In this document: in pieces, positions 1-6,123 of the stretch | Position numbering within the stretch: position 1 is the stretch's first letter | Layout: each line of letters begins with the position of its first letter | Assembly: GCA_900554385.1 (NCBI GenBank) | Contig: USHE01000026.1 | Span: forward strand, 1 to 13,910 | Direction of reading: 5' to 3' | Origin: an uncultured bacterium | GTDB lineage: Bacteria; Cyanobacteriota; Vampirovibrionia; Gastranaerophilales; Gastranaerophilaceae | DNA length: 13,910 nucleotides | Notes under the pieces: generated by a model | Databases searched by the model: none | What the model was told of the DNA's origin: nothing | The model's input: the letters and a program-made list of their open reading frames with translations, nothing else | Position numbers and translations under genes: made by a program

Positions 1-51
1 GTACTACAACATTTTTTATTTTCCCTTTAAATTTTTATTTCCCCTTTTTAC

Positions 52-73
52 AGACGTCAATGACGTCTTTTTT
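52..73 (+). terminator. Intrinsic terminator of an off-window upstream transcript
   Basis: A perfect 7-bp stem, AGACGTC (52-58) and GACGTCT (62-68), closes on a 3-nt AAT loop and runs into six Ts (68-73). The T-run is only on the right, so it works for plus-strand transcription entering from before the window. Bases 1-51 are T-rich and show no gene. Confidence 0.7.
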
Positions 74-116
74 ATTGGCAAATTTTTTGCAGCTCGTACC
101 GCTACATATAAAGAAC

Positions 117-147
117 TTGTAAAGACACCGTAAATATGTGGTAAACT
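117..147 (+). promoter_or_regulatory. Possible promoter of the aminotransferase gene
   Basis: TTGTAA (117-122) lies 19 bp upstream of TAAACT (142-147). The -10 is preceded by TGG (139-141), a TGn extended -10, which could make up for the long spacer. It predicts a short leader before the Shine-Dalgarno AAGGAGAG and the ATG at 175. Other AT-rich -10 choices exist near 149-156. Confidence 0.35.
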
Positions 148-174
148 ATATATTATAGGAAAAAGGAGAGAAAC

Positions 175-1299
175 ATGATTCCAATTTTAGATTCAAAACG
201 TCAGTACGCCACAATAGGTGCGGAAGTTGAAAAAGCAGTTTGTGAAGTTTTACGCTCAGGGTCTTATATTCTCGGACCAAATACAAAAGCTTTAGAACAA
301 GAATTGGCTGATTTTATCGGCTGTAAGTATACCGTAGGACTTAACTCAGGTACAGATGCTCTGCATCTTGCACTTAGAGCTTTAAATATCGGTGCCGGAG
401 ATGAAGTTATTACCGTTGCTTTCACTTTCGTAGCTACAACAGAAGCTATCGGTATTGTAGGTGCAAAACCTGTTTTTGTTGATATTGATAAAGATACATT
501 TAACATGGATGCATCAAAACTTGAAGCTGCGATTACTTCTAAAACAAAAGCTATAATTCCGGTTCACCTTTACGGTCAACCTTGTGATATGGATACAATT
601 ATGGCTGTTGCTAAAAAACATAATTTGCACGTAATTGAAGACTGCTGTCAGGCAATCGGAGCTTTATACAAAGGTCAGATGGTCGGTACATTCGGTGATT
701 TCGGATGTTTAAGCTTCTATCCAACTAAAAACTTAGGCGGCATGGGCGACGGTGGATTAATCATGACAAATGATGAAAAATTACGCGACAGAGTTATTGC
801 TTTAAGAAACCACGGCGGAGCAATCCGTTACCACCACGACGAAATCGGGGTTAACAGCAGATTAGACGAAATTCAATCTGCAATCCTTCGTGTTAAACTT
901 CCTCATATCAAAAAGTGGAACGAAATGCGCCGTGAACACGCTTACTACTATAACAAATTGTTTGCAAACTGTCCGGATATCCAAACTCCAAAAGAACTTG
1001 ACGATACGTATTGCGTTTACCACCAATATACAGTTAAAGTTCCTAACCGTGATGAAGTTCATAAAATGCTTCAAGAACGCGGTATCGGCGCAATGCTTTA
1101 CTACCCTATTCCTCTGCACTTACAAAAAGTTCACGAATATCTCGGTGTAGGAAAAGGTTCACTACCGGTATCAGAAAAAAATACAGAACTTGTAATTTCG
1201 CTTCCAATGTTCCCTGAATTAACTAAAGAAGAACAGGAAACAGTTGCCAGCACTCTTATTGAGTGTATTGAAAAATCGAAATCACTTGCAAATGCATAA
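175..1299 (+). CDS. DegT/DnrJ/EryC1/StrS family PLP-dependent sugar aminotransferase
   Basis: This 374-aa protein is a fold-type I PLP aminotransferase of the DegT/DnrJ/EryC1/StrS group, which transfers an amino group (usually from glutamate) to a keto-sugar bound to a nucleotide. Visible family marks are NSGTDALHLAL (57-67, phosphate-binding region), the TFVAT segment (84-88), EDCCQAIGA (155-163, with the Asp that contacts the PLP ring nitrogen), the Schiff-base lysine in SFYPTKNLGG (Lys185) and GVNSRLDEIQSAI (225-237). The length is normal for the family. The ATG follows a strong AAGGAGAG site with good spacing. It appears monocistronic, with a terminator right after it. The product sugar cannot be read from the sequence; surface glycan or LPS amino sugar synthesis is inferred from the family and the lipid A genes further along. 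Confidence 0.93.
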   Translation: MIPILDSKRQYATIGAEVEKAVCEVLRSGSYILGPNTKALEQELADFIGCKYTVGLNSGTDALHLALRALNIGAGDEVITVAFTFVATTEAIGIVGAKPVFVDIDKDTFNMDASKLEAAITSKTKAIIPVHLYGQPCDMDTIMAVAKKHNLHVIEDCCQAIGALYKGQMVGTFGDFGCLSFYPTKNLGGMGDGGLIMTNDEKLRDRVIALRNHGGAIRYHHDEIGVNSRLDEIQSAILRVKLPHIKKWNEMRREHAYYYNKLFANCPDIQTPKELDDTYCVYHQYTVKVPNRDEVHKMLQERGIGAMLYYPIPLHLQKVHEYLGVGKGSLPVSEKNTELVISLPMFPELTKEEQETVASTLIECIEKSKSLANA

Positions 1300-1311
1300 A
1301 TTACATAAAAT

Positions 1312-1346
1312 AAAAAAGCCTCTCCCAAAAATTGGAGGGGCTTTTT
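1312..1346. terminator. Bidirectional intrinsic terminator between convergent genes
   Basis: Stem GCCTCTCC (1318-1325) pairs with GGAGGGGC (1334-1341), with one G-T wobble and an 8-nt loop. It is flanked by an A-run on the left and a T-run on the right, so it can stop transcription in both directions. The stop codon of the minus-strand gene (1345-1347) lies in the T-run. Confidence 0.85.
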
Positions 1347-1755
1347 AACAAGCAATATTTAAACTCATACCCTGCTGTATCATTTTAGTAAACTTATATC
1401 CATCCTGTTCAACTTCCTGGTACGGCTTGCCTATCTGGTGCGTTCCGTTAAATCGGTCTAATCCGCTGCCATAAGTCGTATGCGCTGTTACATTTGCAGA
1501 AAACACATCTTTCATGGTTAGCCCGAGAAACTTACCCATGCTGTTAATACCTTCATATCCTGTTTGATATTTCTGGGTATTATCGTTTTTGCGAACATTG
1601 GTAGTTGTATTAATCTCGGTAGGGCGTGTACCTTGCTCGACTTGAACATTTGAATCTCTAACGGCAGCTGCGGCTTCATAGCTTGGAATAGCATCAGCCA
1701 TATCATTCTTAGGCATTCCGACCTTATTAATAGTCATATTATCATGAGGTGCCAT
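1345..1755 (-). CDS. Orphan 136-aa protein, function unknown
   Basis: I do not recognise this protein. It is hydrophilic, with no signal peptide, membrane segment or metal-binding cluster. The N-terminal half is rich in Asn, Thr, Gln and Ala (AAAAVRDSNVQVEQGTRPTE around 28-47) and looks disordered. The C-terminal half has Gly, Tyr and Phe residues (YGSGLDRFNGTHQIG), ending with a lone Cys as the last residue. Three supports make it a real gene: an AAAAAGGA ribosome site 9 nt before the ATG at 1755, a plausible promoter upstream (1782-1809), and a bidirectional terminator at its stop codon. A shorter minus-strand frame inside it has none of these. It is transcribed alone and convergent with the aminotransferase. 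Confidence 0.7.
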   Translation of the reverse strand: MAPHDNMTINKVGMPKNDMADAIPSYEAAAAVRDSNVQVEQGTRPTEINTTTNVRKNDNTQKYQTGYEGINSMGKFLGLTMKDVFSANVTAHTTYGSGLDRFNGTHQIGKPYQEVEQDGYKFTKMIQQGMSLNIAC

Positions 1756-1781
1756 GATGTAATTTCCTTTTTCTCTATACT

Positions 1782-1809
1782 CTTATATATATAAAGTATA
1801 TACTGTTAA
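1782..1809 (-). promoter_or_regulatory. Likely promoter of the 136-aa orphan
   Basis: On the minus strand TTAACA (1809-1804) is followed after 16 bp by TATAAG (1787-1782). The start site would fall near 1775, giving a short leader that holds the AAAGGA ribosome site. The -35 hexamer is itself one copy of a TGTTAA/TTAACA half-site that recurs upstream at 1837-1852. Confidence 0.4.
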
Positions 1810-1836
1810 AAAAATTGCTTTTATTTTTAAATTTTC

Positions 1837-1855
1837 TTAACATTTGTTAACAAAT
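1837..1855. promoter_or_regulatory. Overlapping dyads built on TTAACA, possible operator
   Basis: ATTTGTTAACAAAT (1842-1855) is a perfect 14-bp palindrome, and TTAACA-TT-TGTTAA (1837-1850) is a second dyad that overlaps it. They sit about 30 bp upstream of the minus-strand -35 hexamer, which repeats the same half-site. A regulator-binding site is plausible, but AT-rich spacers produce such dyads by chance. Confidence 0.25.
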
Positions 1856-1916
1856 ATCCCTTATATATCCATTGCCCAAGTTTTATATTGAATTAACGTT
1901 ATATTAAGTTTTGTAA

Positions 1917-1933
1917 AGTGTAAAATCTACACT
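1917..1933. repeat. Dyad AGTGT-N7-ACACT, copy 1
   Basis: AGTGTAAAATCTACACT is an inverted repeat whose arms extend to AGTGTA/TACACT. The same AGTGT-N7-ACACT form, with a different centre, recurs at 2025-2041. The two copies lie on either side of the promoter at 1980-2008. This copy ends 46 bp before the -35 hexamer. Confidence 0.45.
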
Positions 1934-1979
1934 ATATTGGCATTTTTCAGGTTTTGGAAAATTTTATTAAAACATTTTG

Positions 1980-2008
1980 TTGACATTTAAGTTCTTTTGG
2001 TGCATAAT
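1980..2008 (+). promoter_or_regulatory. Near-consensus sigma-70 promoter of a putative small RNA
   Basis: A perfect TTGACA (1980-1985), a 17-bp spacer and CATAAT (2003-2008, one mismatch to consensus) form one of the best promoters in the window. It points to the plus strand, yet no protein gene follows before the terminator at 2129-2154. The expected start site is near 2015. Confidence 0.65.
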
Positions 2009-2024
2009 AATTACATAAGATTTA

Positions 2025-2041
2025 AGTGTAGTCGAAACACT
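2025..2041. repeat. Dyad AGTGT-N7-ACACT, copy 2
   Basis: AGTGTAGTCGAAACACT has the same arms and the same 7-nt spacing as the dyad at 1917-1933, 108 bp away. It would lie at about +10 to +26 of the putative small RNA. It could therefore be a DNA operator, the RNA's 5' hairpin, or both. Confidence 0.45.
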
Positions 2042-2128
2042 AAATATAAATAGATTCATTAACCCCAAAAACATATAAACTCCTAAATAATAAACACTAA
2101 AAGAGACCATTAGGATGCAGAAAACGAC

Positions 2129-2154
2129 CCACTCAGCAATGAGTGGTTTTTTTT
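2129..2154 (+). terminator. Strong intrinsic terminator of the putative small RNA
   Basis: CCACTCA (2129-2135) and TGAGTGG (2140-2146) form a perfect 7-bp stem with a GCAA loop, followed by eight Ts (2147-2154). Read on the minus strand, the stem is followed only by a broken T-run, so it would be a weak terminator for the GNAT operon. Confidence 0.85.
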
Positions 2155-2193
2155 ATATAATCTTGCATACTTTACCTCAAGCCTTTTACAACA

Positions 2194-2895
2194 TCACACT
2201 TGAAAATTAATTTTATGCTTTTCAAAACGCTCATTATAGAAATCAGAATTAGACTTTATCTTGTGAGCAGGCAAAATCATGTTTATGCCTTTTGTAAAAA
2301 CAGGAAAATCCTCTACCGGACATCTATCAATATATTGTGCAAGAAATAGATTAAACTCATCAAGGGAATTATCTTTTGAGTATAATTTATCAAGAAGTTT
2401 TAGAGCCTGAGCGGTAAAATCATCATACATATCATCAGAAATTATCTCGGATAATATTGTGCCTGCATTAATCTTTGATTTTACATCAGGCTGAAATCCA
2501 TAGTGTCGATGAAACTTTACAGCCTCAGGCATAGAGAACAATGTTATTTTATTAAGATTATTCGCCTTCATTTCTATAATACTTGCAAGGCGCAGCAACT
2601 CACCCAAACCTTTACGACGAACAGGAGCATGAACTTTTATATACTCACCTTCCAATTCATTAGAACTTAATCGAAGATAATAATCATGATAGCCGAATTC
2701 ATTATTTTTTAAGCTGTTTACAACGGTTCTGCATGCTGCTTCCGATTCTGTTGGATAAGAATTAAGAATAACAACTTTATCTTCAACTAATGCGGGAACT
2801 TTTTGAAGATATTTTCTATCAAAATTTTTGTAGAAATTAATTTGTGATCCTAATTCAGGTGTTGAGTTACGCAATATACTAAATAAATTTACCAT
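2194..2895 (-). CDS. GNAT-like N-acetyltransferase domain protein
   Basis: The central part carries the acetyl-CoA pyrophosphate-binding motif of the GNAT fold: VHAPVRRKGLGELLRLA, with R-R-K-G-L-G at about 93-98 from the ATG. The matching later segment AVKFHRHYGFQP (about 125-136) is the usual alpha4-beta7 region seen as 'FYxxxGF' in the family. The N-terminal 90 residues and the C-terminal 85 residues are not recognisable, and the protein (233 aa) is longer than a bare GNAT domain (about 150). The substrate cannot be predicted. The frame is open to a TTG at 2916; I prefer the ATG at 2895 because the TTG has no ribosome site, although the ATG's site (GGTG) is also weak. It lies 11-32 bp after rsmG, so translation is probably coupled. 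It is the last gene of the minus-strand operon. Confidence 0.75.
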   Translation of the reverse strand: MVNLFSILRNSTPELGSQINFYKNFDRKYLQKVPALVEDKVVILNSYPTESEAACRTVVNSLKNNEFGYHDYYLRLSSNELEGEYIKVHAPVRRKGLGELLRLASIIEMKANNLNKITLFSMPEAVKFHRHYGFQPDVKSKINAGTILSEIISDDMYDDFTAQALKLLDKLYSKDNSLDEFNLFLAQYIDRCPVEDFPVFTKGINMILPAHKIKSNSDFYNERFEKHKINFQV

Positions 2896-2927
2896 ATTAG
2901 TTTTAACACCAAACAAATATATTTTTG

Positions 2928-3521
2928 CTACATCTTTTTAAGAACGACAAGATTTCTTGTGTAATTTTCGTCGAGAGGAAGCTCATACTCAATAATATCA
3001 ATTATTTTTAGATTGAATGATTTTAAACTTTTTTGTGCGTCTGTAATTTCTTCATCAACACGTCTTGACTTATATGCAACAAAATACCCGCCAGACTTTA
3101 GCAAAGGGGCGGCATAAGACGCAATAACTTTTAATGGTGCAACAGCACGGGATGTTATCAGATCAAATTTTTGTTTAACATTCTCAGCTCTATCACAAAT
3201 AGTGTTAAGATTTTCTATTTTCAAATCCGCCTTTATACTTTCAACAGCGTTGATTTTTTTTCTTATACTGTCGAGCGCAAAAACCTTTAAGTTCGGAAAA
3301 GCCAGTGCTACAGGAACCGCGGGAAAGCCTCCGCCTGTTCCGATATCCAGCATAGTTTTAAAATTTGTACCGTATTTGTCAAAGAATTTTTCAAGGGAAA
3401 GACTGTCGTAAATATGTTTTTCCCACAAATATTTTTCATCATTCTTTGATATCAGGTTTAACATGGAATTCTTTTCCAAAAATGTATATATATAGTCATC
3501 AAAAAAATCTTTACTTTTCAT
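2928..3521 (-). CDS. rsmG: 16S rRNA (guanine-N7)-methyltransferase RsmG (GidB)
   Basis: RsmG methylates N7 of G527 (E. coli numbering) in the 530 loop of 16S rRNA, using S-adenosylmethionine; its loss gives low-level streptomycin resistance in several bacteria. The 197-aa product shows the family pattern in order: the NLIS/HIYDSL segment (22-41), the SAM-binding MLDIGTGGGFPAVPVAL (57-73), the acidic strand end FALDS (81-85), and the typical SRAVAPL (124-130) followed by the GGYFVAYKS strand. Length is close to the E. coli protein (207). The ATG at 3521 overlaps the end of the ATPase gene by 11 bp and has a GAGGAAAG ribosome site inside it, so translation is coupled. It is not next to mnmG or parAB, its frequent neighbours. 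Confidence 0.95.
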   Translation of the reverse strand: MKSKDFFDDYIYTFLEKNSMLNLISKNDEKYLWEKHIYDSLSLEKFFDKYGTNFKTMLDIGTGGGFPAVPVALAFPNLKVFALDSIRKKINAVESIKADLKIENLNTICDRAENVKQKFDLITSRAVAPLKVIASYAAPLLKSGGYFVAYKSRRVDEEITDAQKSLKSFNLKIIDIIEYELPLDENYTRNLVVLKKM

Positions 3522-5907
3522 CTTGTAATTCTTTCCTCATATCTTCAAATTCCGACCCGAGCCTTACGCGTAAGTCATTCATTCTTTGTAAAACTTTTTG
3601 TTTAATATCCTGGTGTTCAGTGGTAAATGTATCTGCAATTAAATAATATTTCATAGCCTGTCTGATATTTTTGTGATTTAGGTAAAAATCACCGTATTGA
3701 AGATATACTGCAAACTTTGAAACATCATCATTTAATATTTCAGCACTGGCTATGGCTTTTTTAAGATACATTTCAGCCTTTTCAGGATATTTTCTTGCAG
3801 ACATTTCTGCAAGTTTTATACAAGAAGCATAGATACCATTATTATTTTTGCCTGCTTCATCAACTTCAAGGCTTTTTACATAATATTTAAATGCCAATTC
3901 ACTCATGCCTGTTTCTTCAAAAATCAACGCAAGATTAGATAGAGCGGATGCAAGATGCGGATTATTCTTTTCTATCTCAGAACATTTTCTGTAATACAAT
4001 ACAGCATCCTCAGTTTCATCTACATCATCACAGCACAAGGCGTACTTAAAGTACAAATCAGCAAGCAAAGCTTTATCTGTCATAGGCTGAACACATTCTA
4101 CAGCCTTTTTGTAGAATGAATACGACTTTAACAAATCATCATTATAAAGAGTTGCCGCCAGCATATATGACTTTATTTTTATTTCTGCAGAAACGGTATT
4201 ATCAGAAATAAGCTCGTTAACCACACTCTTAGCTTTATCATGCTTAAAGGTTATGTAGAAAATATTAGCAATTGCAAGTTTCATCTCAGCAATTTTATCC
4301 ATATCTCCGGCAGACATGAAAAATTCCAGAGCTAAATCATAATACCTTAAAGCATTAAACCAGTCTGACAATTTTTCATAGCACATTGCAAGCCTTGTGT
4401 AAACTGTCGGCAGGAATGTGTAAAAATCATCATCATCTTTTTGAAGCAATGCTCTCTGATACAACGCCACTGCTTTTTTATAATTATAAGAATTTTCTTC
4501 ATCTTTTGCGGAATTAATAAGACCTGCAAGAGGAAGTTTTGCTTCAACTTCATTTAGCGTTTTATTTGAGTAATCAATAAATTTATTTATGGAATCCGCG
4601 ATTTCCGACATAATCTTTTTTTCATCTTCTTCGGTTTCGAATATAAATGAAATATTTTTCAACTTATCTTCACTATTTTGAACTTCAGATTTCTGCGGAA
4701 TTGCACTGACACTTTCGGAAGAATATCCGATAGAATTCATTGCAGTAGTATTAACAGGATTTATAAGAGGTTTTTGCGGAATGAACATACTGTGATATTC
4801 AATCTCGGAACGCATTGTCTGCCTTGAAATAAGCAAATCTCTCTCAAACGGTTTTAAGGGCAATTGAGTATTGTATAAATCAACACACGCCCTGTGAAGT
4901 TTTACATACACCGTATCAGGAATTGAATTTGCAGATATCTCTTTATAATAATCCTGCAGATAAATCATTCCCTTATCCTGAGATAAAATCATGTTATCAA
5001 TAAAAAATTTAAGTCTTTCTTCATTGTACAAATTAAGAGCCTTTAAAAGATTTACACTGACAGGATGCCGCATCGTTGTCAAAAACCTGAACAAATGCCC
5101 GCTTACAGGATCTACGAAAGAAAGAGCCTCTCGTAATATAAAATCATTGTAGGAGAGAAAACTTTTTGTATACCCTTTCAAAAAATCGACAAGACTAAGC
5201 TTGTGAGAATTAATAACTTTTAAAGACAACAGTGTGTAGAAAAAATACCCTCTTGAATATTTATACAACTCATCAGAAACAGGTCCGATAAGTTTTACGC
5301 CTTCTGCACGAAGCATTTTTTCAAATATAGATTTTTCAAGAGCCAATATAGAAACTCTGTCATAAAAGACTTGTGAAAAATCTTCGTAAGTAAATTTCCT
5401 TGAGATTATAATTGTTTTAATATTGGTCTTTTGATTTAAGTGAAACAAGAAATCTAAAATATCCTGCTGATTATCCTTCAAAACCATTTCAAATGAATTA
5501 AGTACAATAATAACAGGATTTTCAACTGCGGAAAAATACGCATCAATTTTTTGAGTAAAATTATCAAACTTTGCCTTAGGCTGTTTAATTACATTATTCA
5601 AAGCTAGGTTCTTAAAATCCTCAAAAAATGAAAGTAAAATATCATCAAGAATAGTCGTTTCATAACAGTTATATTTCAAGACAATAGAATCAGCACTCAC
5701 AAACGACAACGCATAATCGACAACTCTGGTTTTTCCCGTCCCCATAAACCCGTTAACAAGAAGCAATGGATTTTCCGAGGATAAAAAACCTTGTATAGCT
5801 TGAATTTGATTAAGATTATTTTCAAGAAGGAACTGATTTATTCTGCCATCATCATTTTTTAGCAGAACTTTTTTGTCTGTAATACCATCAATAAACGAAT
5901 ATTTCAT
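3511..5907 (-). CDS. STAND-type P-loop ATPase with C-terminal TPR repeats
   Basis: From the ATG at 5907 the protein has 798 residues. A P-loop GFMGTGKT lies at about 53-60. A Walker B-like strand VIIVLNSFE (about 132-140) follows, with Asn where Asp is usual, then a sensor-like strand TIIISRKF (about 165-172) and a helical region resembling the MalT/NB-ARC arrangement. A polar linker (about 370-430) leads to a run of TPR-type helical pairs (about 464-762), for example ALYQRAL, ALRYYDLALEFF, AVLYYRKCSEIE and AFKYYVKSLEVD. This layout is typical of STAND regulators that sense a ligand or protein through the repeats. No DNA-binding, protease or other effector domain is visible. The frame stays open to a GTG at 6036, but that would run across the divergent promoter and the small ORF, and the extra 43 residues are Lys/Phe-rich and unlike a domain. 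There is no Shine-Dalgarno before 5907; the promoter sits directly upstream. It overlaps rsmG by 11 bp. Confidence 0.8.
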   Translation of the reverse strand: MKYSFIDGITDKKVLLKNDDGRINQFLLENNLNQIQAIQGFLSSENPLLLVNGFMGTGKTRVVDYALSFVSADSIVLKYNCYETTILDDILLSFFEDFKNLALNNVIKQPKAKFDNFTQKIDAYFSAVENPVIIVLNSFEMVLKDNQQDILDFLFHLNQKTNIKTIIISRKFTYEDFSQVFYDRVSILALEKSIFEKMLRAEGVKLIGPVSDELYKYSRGYFFYTLLSLKVINSHKLSLVDFLKGYTKSFLSYNDFILREALSFVDPVSGHLFRFLTTMRHPVSVNLLKALNLYNEERLKFFIDNMILSQDKGMIYLQDYYKEISANSIPDTVYVKLHRACVDLYNTQLPLKPFERDLLISRQTMRSEIEYHSMFIPQKPLINPVNTTAMNSIGYSSESVSAIPQKSEVQNSEDKLKNISFIFETEEDEKKIMSEIADSINKFIDYSNKTLNEVEAKLPLAGLINSAKDEENSYNYKKAVALYQRALLQKDDDDFYTFLPTVYTRLAMCYEKLSDWFNALRYYDLALEFFMSAGDMDKIAEMKLAIANIFYITFKHDKAKSVVNELISDNTVSAEIKIKSYMLAATLYNDDLLKSYSFYKKAVECVQPMTDKALLADLYFKYALCCDDVDETEDAVLYYRKCSEIEKNNPHLASALSNLALIFEETGMSELAFKYYVKSLEVDEAGKNNNGIYASCIKLAEMSARKYPEKAEMYLKKAIASAEILNDDVSKFAVYLQYGDFYLNHKNIRQAMKYYLIADTFTTEHQDIKQKVLQRMNDLRVRLGSEFEDMRKELQDEK

Positions 5908-5914
5908 ACAGTTA

Positions 5915-5943
5915 AATATATATGATTTTACGATATTTTGCAA
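5915..5943 (-). promoter_or_regulatory. Promoter of the ATPase-rsmG-GNAT operon, probably leaderless
   Basis: On the minus strand TTGCAA (5943-5938), a 17-bp spacer and TATATT (5920-5915) form a good sigma-70 promoter. Only seven bases separate the -10 from the ATG at 5907. Transcription would start at or within a base or two of the start codon, which matches the absence of any ribosome site. Confidence 0.6.
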
Positions 5944-5958
5944 ATTTATTTTAAATAA

Positions 5959-5987
5959 TTGCACTTTCTTTTTTTTGATAGTAGAAT
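5959..5987 (+). promoter_or_regulatory. Promoter of the envelope operon
   Basis: TTGCAC (5959-5964), a 17-bp T-rich spacer and TAGAAT (5982-5987) make a good sigma-70 promoter, divergent from the ATPase promoter. The start site near 5994 gives a leader of about 22 nt that holds the GAGGGG ribosome site for the small membrane peptide. The -35 elements of the two divergent promoters are about 15 bp apart, so they may influence each other. Confidence 0.6.
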
Positions 5988-6015
5988 GTTTAGTAGTAAA
6001 GTTGAGGGGAAAGGT

Positions 6016-6120
6016 ATGGAATTTTTTAGAAAACACCAGAAATTAATTATCGGTATAATCGCAGTAACATTTATTGCCTGGACTGTCGGTTTAATGATGA
6101 TTCCTCTCGTTATTAAGTAG
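6016..6120 (+). CDS. 34-aa single-span membrane peptide
   Basis: A short frame begins MEFFRKHQKLIIG and continues as one hydrophobic helix (about 10-32) ending in a single Lys. The basic RKHQK before the helix predicts the N terminus inside the cell. The ATG has one of the strongest ribosome sites in the window (GAGGGG, 8 nt spacing) and lies about 22 nt after a good promoter start. An in-frame ATG at 5986 overlaps the -10 element and is rejected. The stop is 3 bp before the M23 peptidase start, which has no good ribosome site, so translation of the peptidase probably depends on this frame. The sequence recalls, from memory, the N-terminal membrane anchor of PpiD/SurA-type foldases (RKHQK plus hydrophobic helix), but here no foldase domain follows. 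Function unknown; it could be a leader that couples translation or a small envelope protein. Confidence 0.65.
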   Translation: MEFFRKHQKLIIGIIAVTFIAWTVGLMMIPLVIK

Positions 6121-6123
6121 ATT

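Larger units (their letters stand above)
2015..2154 (+). ncRNA. Putative small RNA of about 140 nt, family unknown
   Basis: A near-consensus promoter (1980-2008) and a strong intrinsic terminator (2129-2154) bracket a stretch with no credible reading frame. Three stem elements can be drawn: a 5' hairpin AGTGT/ACACT (2025-2041), extendable by TTT/AAA with one bulged A; TCCTAA (2081-2086) with TTAGGA (2110-2115) over a 23-nt loop; and the terminator stem. The middle is A-rich and unstructured (about 2042-2080), as in base-pairing regulators. The segment around 2078-2084 (AACTCCT) resembles an anti-Shine-Dalgarno sequence and could pair with AGGAG-type ribosome sites. I do not recognise it as tRNA, tmRNA, 6S or SRP RNA. 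The exact 5' end is inferred. Confidence 0.5.

Noticed and set aside
53..67. Two GACGTC palindromes as a possible regulator site
   Set aside because: They form the stem of a clear intrinsic terminator followed by a T-run, which explains them fully.
890..1150. 86-codon plus-strand frame inside the aminotransferase
   Set aside because: It is an alternative frame of the conserved aminotransferase. No ribosome site was found.
2115..2213. Short frame MQKTTHSAMSG... starting inside the putative small RNA
   Set aside because: It has no properly spaced ribosome site and runs through the terminator hairpin and T-run. Its start is part of the TTAGGA stem arm.
5986..6015. Earlier in-frame ATG for the small membrane peptide
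   Set aside because: This ATG overlaps the -10 element TAGAAT, so it would not be in the mRNA. The ATG at 6016 has the GAGGGG site at correct spacing.
5908..6036. N-terminal extension of the ATPase up to a GTG at 6036
   Set aside because: The extra 43 residues are Lys/Phe/Asn-rich and unlike a domain. They would run through the divergent promoter and the small membrane ORF, and the GTG has no ribosome site.
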